Of a DNA stretch of 6,188 nucleotides, positions 1-4,689 are shown piece after piece. The notes beneath the pieces were generated by a model, which searched no databases, was not told the DNA's origin, and saw only the letters and a list, made by a program, of their open reading frames with translations. The stretch comes from an uncultured Bacteroidota bacterium (GTDB lineage: Bacteria > Bacteroidota > Bacteroidia > Chitinophagales > Chitinophagaceae), in the NCBI GenBank assembly GCA_903912435.1, contig CAIWHI010000652.1, positions 1 through 6,188 on the forward strand, read 5' to 3'. Positions within the stretch are counted from its first letter, which is position 1. Each line of letters starts with the position of its first letter. The position numbers and the translations under genes were made by a program.

Positions 1-262
1 CGTTGTTAAGTGAAAATTCAAAATTCAAAAGCCAAAACGCTACATGTAAATAGTCAAGTGTTTTAATCTTTACCTAAACGTATTTTCTCCAAAATTATTC
101 AATTTAGCTTGAAAAAAATAAAGTTGACCTGAATTGTGTCAAAAAAGAAAATCAATGTCGGTTCTTGATATTAGTAATTGGGTTATTGTTTTTGGGTGGG
201 CTATTAAAAAAACTACTAAAAATTTCCCTCATACCTAAATTTTCGTATTTTGCTTATTGATT
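1..262. other. non-coding region upstream of the membrane-protein gene
   Basis: This AT-rich stretch has no supportable gene. A 7-bp tandem repeat (AAATTCA, two copies plus AAA) lies at 14-30. A short dyad, TTGAC-N9-GTCAA, lies at 124-142 and could be a protein-binding site, although five-base arms are weak evidence. A TATTTTG at 246-252 resembles a -7 element but lacks one spacer base of the TAnnTTTG motif and has no clear -33 partner. A stop codon TAA at 7-9 could end an upstream gene, but too few bases are present to tell. Confidence 0.5.
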
Positions 263-1300
263 ATGAATGCCAATCAAATAAATTACCTCAATATAGGGCT
301 AATGCTTGTCAGTTGCATTGTGGCTTTTATAGTGCCGTTCGAAATGTTTTTATTTTCTTATGCCATTTTGGGACCTTTGCATTACCTCACTGAGATATCA
401 TGGTTGCATAAACGGCAATGCTTCAGTCCGGGCAAGAAAGATTTTATCATCATGGGTGCAATGGCACTGGCTATATCTATCCCTAATATATTTCCGCATT
501 TCTATATAATGACGCGTCCGGTAGAGGCTGATGGCTCGGTAATTATTACAGCAGAAATGAATAATCTGATGGTGGGTATGTCGTCGGCCATACCGGCGCT
601 GGTATTCATAGGCTTTGCAGGGTCAGCATTATTGCTGCTAACAACTAATACGCTAAAAAGGGTGGTAGGTTTTGTATTGTTGGGTATTCTTGCCTGGATT
701 TTCCATACAGAAAAAATGATGTTCCTGATCTTTACAGTTTTGATACCTACCCTGGTGCACGTATTTGTTTTTACAGGTCTGTTTATCCTGGTAGGGGCAT
801 TAAAGAGCAGGAGCTTTTCGGGGATTCTTTCATTATTGGTATTTATTGGTTGTGGGGTCAGCTTTTTTGTGCTTTTCCCCAATACCATTACTGGCCCATC
901 ACCAATGGCTATGCAAAAATATGATGCTACCTTCCTGGTTTTCAACCAACAACTATATGATGCCTTTATTCATGCCAACCCCGATAAAAATATGATTTAT
1001 AATACCAACACCGGAACTATGCTTGCGCGGTTTATTGCTTTTGCCTATACCTATCATTATCTCAATTGGTTTAGTAAGACCTCCATAATCAAGTGGCATC
1101 AGGTGCCGGTGAGGTCATTAGTTATTACAGGGGTAATATGGGTGGGGTCGGTATTGCTTTATTTTTCTGATTACCGCACAGGCATCATGGCACTTTACTT
1201 CCTAAGTTACCTGCATGTAATATTTGAATTCCCACTCAACTTCCATTCAATAAAAGATATTGGGAAGGAAATAGGCGCAAGATTGCGGCCTGCCAGTTAA
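263..1300 (+). CDS. polytopic integral membrane protein of unknown function, histidine-rich
   Basis: I do not recognise a named family. The ATG at 263 is preferred over an in-frame TTG six bases upstream and gives 345 residues. About eight to ten hydrophobic segments can be seen, near residues 9-38, 60-80, 103-127, 132-148, 150-180, 187-206, 251-270, 283-301 and 305-322, so this is an inner-membrane protein. There is no signal peptide or lipobox. Histidines sit in or next to membrane segments: H40 and H49 in GPLHYLTEISWLH, H79, H148, H166 in PTLVHVF, H265 in YTYHYLNWF, H318 in SYLHVIFEF and H328. Clustered intramembrane histidines recall metal-dependent membrane oxygenases or desaturases such as Brp/Blh-type carotene dioxygenases, but their diagnostic motifs are not present, so this is only an analogy. 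A loop at about 207-250 is polar. The gene converges on the methyltransferase gene with no spacer. It is a confident gene with an unknown role. Confidence 0.88.
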   Translation: MNANQINYLNIGLMLVSCIVAFIVPFEMFLFSYAILGPLHYLTEISWLHKRQCFSPGKKDFIIMGAMALAISIPNIFPHFYIMTRPVEADGSVIITAEMNNLMVGMSSAIPALVFIGFAGSALLLLTTNTLKRVVGFVLLGILAWIFHTEKMMFLIFTVLIPTLVHVFVFTGLFILVGALKSRSFSGILSLLVFIGCGVSFFVLFPNTITGPSPMAMQKYDATFLVFNQQLYDAFIHANPDKNMIYNTNTGTMLARFIAFAYTYHYLNWFSKTSIIKWHQVPVRSLVITGVIWVGSVLLYFSDYRTGIMALYFLSYLHVIFEFPLNFHSIKDIGKEIGARLRPAS

Positions 1301-1966
1301 TTATTTAACCTTCTGTGCATATACATATTCGGCAAAACCCATCAAATCCCAATAATAAGGGCCAGTGATTTGTTTGCCTCTTAATTTATGGGCAATGATA
1401 GTAAGAGGTAGAGTAAGAATATAGTACCAGCTCTTGCGCATACCGCTTGATACTACGTTGAACCCAAGTTTGGTGAGTAGGTCTCCTACTTCCTTATGGC
1501 TGTAAATGCGCACATGGGTAGGGTCGTCGTGGAAATTGAGGGTGCCTACCATTGATGGGAGGGTAGTGCTTTTCTGGCCTGGAAACTCAATATAAATATA
1601 TCCGTCTTTCTTTATTTTTTTTGAAAGTAATTCTATTACTTTATCACCATTATATAGATGCTCAATAATATGGGACATCATGACAAAATCATAAAAATTG
1701 TCATTTATGGCCCCAAATTCTAATTTGGTAAGGTCCATTGCATAAAATGCCTTGAGTGCCTTTATGTCTTTTTCATTGTAATTGTAGTCTTCATTGAGGT
1801 CTACACCATAATACTCGCAACCGGGAAACAGGTTGGTAGTTTTAGAAGGGGAGTGGTTGCCTGAGCCAATATCAAGCAGTGTGAAGCGTTTATTATTAAA
1901 TGCTTTCTTTAAAAAAAAAAATTTCGGGGTTCTGGTTGATATGAATTTTCTAAAAATGCTGGCCAT
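1301..1966 (-). CDS. class I SAM-dependent methyltransferase
   Basis: The 221-residue protein has the Rossmann-type methyltransferase signatures in order: motif I LLDIGSGNHS at 30-39, which binds S-adenosylmethionine; the acidic end of strand beta2, YYGVDLNED, at 52-60; the motif YDFVMMSHIIEHL at 92-104, typical of the Methyltransf_11/23 group; and a beta5-region strand, GYIYIEFPG, at 122-130. A conserved-looking segment, NFHDDPTHVRIYS, lies at 144-156. The C-terminus has a hydrophobic stretch (about 181-192) and ends GPYYWDLMGFAEYVYA. That tail is familiar from methyltransferases near glycan or lipid synthesis genes, but the substrate cannot be read from the sequence. The ATG at 1964-1966 is the only ATG before an upstream stop. 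The N-terminal codons 16-19 (FFFL) lie in an 11-base homopolymer (1911-1921), a possible slippage site. Its stop codon abuts that of the convergent membrane-protein gene. No promoter motif was found upstream. Confidence 0.92.
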   Translation of the reverse strand: MASIFRKFISTRTPKFFFLKKAFNNKRFTLLDIGSGNHSPSKTTNLFPGCEYYGVDLNEDYNYNEKDIKALKAFYAMDLTKLEFGAINDNFYDFVMMSHIIEHLYNGDKVIELLSKKIKKDGYIYIEFPGQKSTTLPSMVGTLNFHDDPTHVRIYSHKEVGDLLTKLGFNVVSSGMRKSWYYILTLPLTIIAHKLRGKQITGPYYWDLMGFAEYVYAQKVK

Positions 1967-2128
1967 AATGAAATTGAAAGACTGGGCGAAAATAAGATTT
2001 TACGGGAATATCTTATAGTTTTATTGGTAGGTGAATATTGGACCAGTTGTGTTTGGTTTATTTTAGATAAAAGCCCTTTTACAAGTTTGGTCTTTATTTC
2101 AGATAATTATATATGAAATTATTTTGTT

Positions 2129-2136
2129 TAAATTTG
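2129..2136 (+). promoter_or_regulatory. possible Bacteroidota -7 promoter element
   Basis: TAAATTTG matches the Bacteroidota -7 consensus TAnnTTTG exactly and lies 26 bases before the ATG of the DUF1801 gene. No TTTG-like -33 element is visible at the expected distance, and such a motif arises easily in AT-rich DNA. It also lies inside the possible TTG-initiated extension of the gene (start at 2124), which favours the later ATG. Confidence 0.35.
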
Positions 2137-2162
2137 CCTTCAACCCTTTAACAAATTTCAAA

Positions 2163-2588
2163 ATGGCTGAAAAGAAACCGAAACTTGCTGACAACAAGAC
2201 AAAACCAACTAATAATAGCGTAGAAGATTTCCTCAATACCATTGCCCCTGAACAAAAGCGCAAAGACAGCTTTGTATTGCTGGAAATGATGAAAAAGGCC
2301 AGTGGCGAAGAGCCGATATTGTGGAGTAATTCCATCGTAGGTTTTGGTATAAAAAGGTACAAAAGCCCTACAACCGGCCGTGAAGCAGACTGGATGCGGA
2401 TAGGCTTCGCACCGCGAAAGTCCAACTTGTCATTGTACTTCATCAATATTGGTGATACCCACACTGCCGCACTTGAAAAGTTGGGTAAGTATAAGGCGGG
2501 CATGGGGTGTGTTTATATTAATAAGTTGGCAGATATTGATTTAAAAGTGCTTGAGGGCATGATAGCTAATGGGTTAATAGGGAATTGA
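2163..2588 (+). CDS. DUF1801 domain-containing protein
   Basis: This 141-residue cytosolic protein matches the DUF1801 (YdhG/CyaY-like fold) family along its full length. Visible family features are the N-terminal NKTKPTNNSVEDFLNTI (11-27), the EQKRKDSFVLLEMMKKASGEEPILW region (30-54; the key part is the helix followed by the G-E-E-P turn), SIVGFG (57-62), GREADW (72-77), GFAPRKSNLSLYF (81-93), and the C-terminal LGKYKAGMGCVYINKLADID (107-126). The length is normal for the family. The biochemical role of DUF1801 proteins is not established, and some annotations suggest small-molecule or iron binding by fold similarity only. The ATG at 2163 fits the family start; an in-frame TTG at 2124 would add 13 residues unlike the family. 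The first 14 residues are lysine-rich. It appears to be a single gene, followed by 194 bp of non-coding DNA. Confidence 0.93.
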   Translation: MAEKKPKLADNKTKPTNNSVEDFLNTIAPEQKRKDSFVLLEMMKKASGEEPILWSNSIVGFGIKRYKSPTTGREADWMRIGFAPRKSNLSLYFINIGDTHTAALEKLGKYKAGMGCVYINKLADIDLKVLEGMIANGLIGN

Positions 2589-2670
2589 TTTCTGCCATTT
2601 AGTTTTTCTTTAAATAATGTGTTCTCCTTACAAAGATGCTATACTTTATATTTTTAGTATATATAAATGT

Positions 2671-2678
2671 TATTTTTG
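2671..2678 (+). promoter_or_regulatory. possible -7 promoter element upstream of nbaC
   Basis: TATTTTTG fits TAnnTTTG and lies about 105 bases before the nbaC start codon. No good -33 element is seen. Alternatively its TTTG (2675-2678) could act as a -33 box for TATTTTG at 2704-2710, although the spacing of 25 is long. Just upstream is an AT-rich inverted repeat, TATACT-N10-AGTATA (2640-2661), which could be a weak hairpin after the DUF1801 gene or an operator. The intergenic region (2589-2782) holds no gene. Confidence 0.25.
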
Positions 2679-2782
2679 CTTTAATATGCCTATAGTTGGA
2701 TAATATTTTGCTCTGGCCCCTTTTGCGAAAATTCATTTATTTTACACAATTAATTCATTTACCAATCTAAATATTATAAAAC

Positions 2783-3310
2783 ATGCCTGTACAGCGTCCT
2801 TTCAATCTCAACCAATGGATAGAAGATAATCGTCATTTGCTAAAGCCACCTGTTGGCAACCAATGTGTATATAAAGATGCCGGTGATTTTATCGTGATGA
2901 TAGTAGGTGGGCCCAATAGCCGTAAAGACTTTCATTATAACAATAGTGAGGAACTGTTTTACCAGTTAAAAGGGGATGTGAATGTAAAGATTCAGGAAGA
3001 TGGGGAAATTGTGAATATCCCGATAAAGGAAGGTGATATTTTCCTGTTGCCGGGCCGTACACCCCATTCACCACAAAGGGGAGCTGATACAGTGGGTCTT
3101 GTAATAGAGAAAAAGCGTGAGAGTGTGGAGATGGATGGATTTATGTGGTTCTGCGAAAATTGTGGCGAAAAACTGCATGAGGAGTTTATGAATGTTTCGG
3201 ATATAGTGGCCCAGTTACCACCCGTAATGGCACGTTTTTACCAGGATGAGGATAAACGCACCTGTAAAAAATGTGGTACAATAATGGTGCCTCCGGCTTC
3301 TATAAAATAA
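2783..3310 (+). CDS. nbaC: 3-hydroxyanthranilate 3,4-dioxygenase
   Basis: This is a 175-residue cupin enzyme (EC 1.13.11.6) that opens the ring of 3-hydroxyanthranilate with O2 to give 2-amino-3-carboxymuconate semialdehyde. That product cyclises to quinolinate, the precursor of NAD in the kynurenine route, or enters 2-nitrobenzoate/tryptophan degradation. Family residues are visible. The Fe(II) ligands are H51, E57 and H95 (in DFHYNNSEELFYQLKG and PGRTPHSPQRG), and the substrate-binding residues are R47, R99 and E109. The bacterial-type C-terminal metal site has two CxxC pairs, C124/C127 and C161/C164, which form a rubredoxin-like site away from the active centre. All key residues are intact and the length is typical of the bacterial form. 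The ATG at 2783 matches the usual family start (PVQRPFNLNQWIE). No other kynurenine-pathway gene lies nearby and a terminator follows, so it is probably monocistronic. Confidence 0.97.
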   Translation: MPVQRPFNLNQWIEDNRHLLKPPVGNQCVYKDAGDFIVMIVGGPNSRKDFHYNNSEELFYQLKGDVNVKIQEDGEIVNIPIKEGDIFLLPGRTPHSPQRGADTVGLVIEKKRESVEMDGFMWFCENCGEKLHEEFMNVSDIVAQLPPVMARFYQDEDKRTCKKCGTIMVPPASIK

Positions 3311-3343
3311 GGAAATTATTTTTGTAAAACAGTTTTAATATTT

Positions 3344-3395
3344 AATGTCCTGTATCGGAAATCAAAGGATTTTCTGGTACAGGACATTTTGTTTT
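3344..3395 (+). terminator. rho-independent terminator after nbaC
   Basis: A long hairpin starts 33 bases after the nbaC stop codon. The outer 11-bp perfect stem pairs 3344-3354 (AATGTCCTGTA) with 3378-3388 (TACAGGACATT). After a small bulge, an inner 7-bp stem pairs 3357-3363 with 3368-3374 (one G-T wobble) around the loop AAAG. The 3' side runs into TTTT-G-TTTT (3387-3395). The A/T tracts on both sides could let it work in either direction, but only a + strand gene ends here. Confidence 0.8.
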
Positions 3396-3547
3396 AAATT
3401 ATGTTATATTTTTCGTATGTTTTGGAGTTTGTATCTGGAAGATACGCTCATTACTGCGCTAATCAATATTATTAATAAAAAATCAAAACAGATAAATTTG
3501 TCTTGTATCTGCAATTCTTAAGTTTAGGTTAATTTGGACGAAACAGT
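3396..3547. other. non-coding region with a small palindrome and a 9-bp direct repeat
   Basis: No gene is visible between the nbaC terminator and the NlpC/P60 promoter. A perfect 6-bp palindrome, GTATCT-GGA-AGATAC, lies at 3431-3445. The 9-mer TTGTATCTG occurs twice in the same orientation (3429-3437 and 3503-3511), the first copy overlapping the palindrome. TAAATTTG at 3493-3500 matches the -7 consensus but lacks a -33 partner and is far from the next start. These could be operator or promoter elements for the lipoprotein gene, but the evidence is only the repeats themselves. Confidence 0.35.
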
Positions 3548-3556
3548 TTATCCACA
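3548..3556 (+). promoter_or_regulatory. perfect DnaA-box sequence
   Basis: TTATCCACA is an exact match to the canonical DnaA-binding consensus. It is the only exact copy I see in the window on either strand, so this is not an origin of replication, which would need a cluster plus an AT-rich unwinding region. It lies just upstream of the presumed -33 element of the NlpC/P60 gene, where a bound protein could affect transcription. A chance match is possible. Confidence 0.4.
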
Positions 3557-3558
3557 TA

Positions 3559-3590
3559 CTTGCTTACTTAGTTAATTACCCTTACTTTTG
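3559..3590 (+). promoter_or_regulatory. Bacteroidota-type promoter of the NlpC/P60 gene
   Basis: The -7 element TACTTTTG (3583-3590) fits TAnnTTTG exactly. A TTG (3560-3562, in CTTG) lies 20 bases upstream as a -33 element. Transcription would start a few bases after 3590, leaving a short leader before the ATG at 3612. The in-frame TTG at 3588 is part of the -7 element, so it cannot be the translation start if this promoter is used. Confidence 0.55.
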
Positions 3591-3611
3591 CCGAAAATTG
3601 TGTTTTTGCTT

Positions 3612-4400
3612 ATGAGGAATTCTTTGTTACTTATTGTTTTAGCCTGGTTATTAACTTCTAGCTGCCAAACCAGCAAGCAATACGTGCACAAGACCAGCCG
3701 TACGCCAAATTTCATTGCGGATATCTACATGGCTCCGCACCAGAAGAAAACGGGTACTACAGATATTGTAGACACCAAAAAGTACCCAATAGCCAAGGCT
3801 ACTGAAGCTGTTGTGGCAAAGGTGGAAAGTGCAAAAGATGGTGAAACTTTTATTAGCCCTAGTGCAGTAAAGGAATATACTCCAATGCCAAAAACATATA
3901 GTTTCATAAGGCCTAAGGCACCTAATCTGATCCAGGCACCATGTGTTGATGAGCCAATAAGGGAATACCAGAATCCGCTGACGCTAAAATATGCCGACCT
4001 TTTAGGTATACAGACCAATAATATTTCCAATCCTACACTTTACCAGTTTATTGAAAAATGGTATGGTTCTACCTACCGCCTGGGTGGTAGTGATGAGACT
4101 GGTATAGATTGTTCGGGATTTGCCAAGAAGCTCTACAACGAGATTTATGGTATTGACCTTAATCGCACTGCGAAAGAGCAGTTCAGCACTTGTAAGCGCC
4201 TTAAGCATCCCAAGGAAGCAGTAGAGGGCGATTTAGTATTCTTTCACGTGCATAGCCGCCGCATTACGCATGTAGGCGTATACCTGGCCAATAATTATTT
4301 TGTTCATGCCTCATCATCCCAGGGTGTAGTAATCAGCAATCTTAAGGACGAATACTGGCGCAAGTATTATGCCGGTTGCGGAAGGATTACTAAGAGCTAA
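3612..4400 (+). CDS. NlpC/P60 family (C40) cell-wall peptidase, lipoprotein
   Basis: The 262-residue protein starts with a charged residue and a hydrophobic signal (3-16), then the lipobox-like LLTSSC. C18 is therefore the likely lipidated cysteine and the protein should be anchored in the envelope. Residues 19-140 are a polar linker with no recognised domain. The C-terminal half is an NlpC/P60 domain: WYGSTYRLGGSDETGIDCSGF (about 150-170) with catalytic C167, GDLVFFHV at 206-213, THVGVYL with catalytic H220 (219-225), and YFVHASSSQGV (229-239) with H232 as the third catalytic residue. Such enzymes usually cut the D-Glu to diaminopimelate bond in peptidoglycan stem peptides, as in Spr/MepS-like hydrolases; that exact specificity is inferred. 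The catalytic residues are intact. The ATG at 3612 is preferred because an in-frame TTG 24 bases upstream overlaps the promoter and would weaken the signal peptide. It has its own promoter and terminator, so it is likely a single-gene unit. Confidence 0.94.
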   Translation: MRNSLLLIVLAWLLTSSCQTSKQYVHKTSRTPNFIADIYMAPHQKKTGTTDIVDTKKYPIAKATEAVVAKVESAKDGETFISPSAVKEYTPMPKTYSFIRPKAPNLIQAPCVDEPIREYQNPLTLKYADLLGIQTNNISNPTLYQFIEKWYGSTYRLGGSDETGIDCSGFAKKLYNEIYGIDLNRTAKEQFSTCKRLKHPKEAVEGDLVFFHVHSRRITHVGVYLANNYFVHASSSQGVVISNLKDEYWRKYYAGCGRITKS

Positions 4401-4438
4401 GGGGTTTTCATTAAGTTATTTATCGAATTTTTGACGCT

Positions 4439-4467
4439 GGTCGAAGTTGAGCTTTGACCTTTTTTTT
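4439..4467 (+). terminator. rho-independent terminator of the NlpC/P60 gene
   Basis: An 8-bp stem, GGTCGAAG (4439-4446) with CTTTGACC (4452-4459), including one G-T wobble, closes the loop TTGAG and is followed by eight T (4460-4467). It begins 38 bases after the stop codon of the lipoprotein gene and is a textbook intrinsic terminator. Confidence 0.9.
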
Positions 4468-4512
4468 GATGCGTCCCGCTTCAATTCGCGAGCTCATCCT
4501 TGCCCCATCAAT

Positions 4513-4548
4513 GCCCGATTTTGTCTGAACCGCTGATTGAAGCTGATA
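4513..4548. repeat. possible copy of a Bacteroidota intergenic repeat
   Basis: The stretch CCCGATTTTGTCTGAACCGC followed by TGATTGAAGCTGAT looks like a family of degenerate intergenic repeats I remember from Bacteroidota genomes (TTTGTCTGAACC... CTGATT...). It contains GCTGAT twice (4532-4537, 4542-4547). The identification is from memory and rests on a single copy here, so it is uncertain. The rest of the intergenic region between the two terminators has no gene. Confidence 0.3.
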
Positions 4549-4563
4549 CTTATTATTCTGTAG

Positions 4564-4600
4564 AAAAAGCGAGAGATGTTGCCATGCAACATCTCTCGCT
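4564..4600 (-). terminator. rho-independent terminator of the RHS gene
   Basis: A perfect 15-bp inverted repeat pairs 4568-4582 (AGCGAGAGATGTTGC) with 4586-4600 around a 3-base loop. Read on the minus strand, the hairpin ends in CTCTCGCTTTTTC, giving the T-tract of an intrinsic terminator (4564-4568). It lies 89 bases after the RHS stop codon in the direction of transcription. On the + strand the hairpin is not followed by a T-run, so it serves the minus strand. Confidence 0.88.
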
Positions 4601-4689
4601 GAATAGATAAATATTTATTGTATATTACTGGGCTTTATCTTTACCATAGAGTTAAATATGAAGATATGCGAATACCGTCAATTCATACC

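Noticed and set aside
14..30. Tandem AAATTCA repeat as a CRISPR or mobile-element end
   Set aside because: Only two 7-bp copies in AT-rich DNA, without spacers or terminal structure; such simple repeats are common in AT-rich intergenic DNA.
502..945. Minus-strand open frame opposite the membrane-protein gene
   Set aside because: It lies wholly inside a convincing membrane-protein gene, and its translation shows no domain or membrane pattern. It is a shadow of the coding strand.
1833..2018. Short + strand frame of 61 codons across the methyltransferase 5' end
   Set aside because: Mostly antisense to the methyltransferase N-terminus including its homopolymer; no family features.
2099..2503. 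Minus-strand frame opposite the DUF1801 gene
   Set aside because: Antisense to a well-supported gene; its apparent hydrophobicity comes from the complement of lysine and glutamate codons.
2889..3074. Minus-strand frame inside nbaC
   Set aside because: Antisense to a gene with all catalytic residues; short and featureless.
3548..3556. DnaA box as evidence for a replication origin
   Set aside because: Only a single exact box is seen, with no cluster and no origin-associated genes (dnaA, dnaN, parAB) nearby.
3725..4208. Two minus-strand frames (3725-4030 and 4002-4208) inside the NlpC/P60 gene
   Set aside because: Antisense to the linker and catalytic domain of a well-supported gene; no recognisable product.
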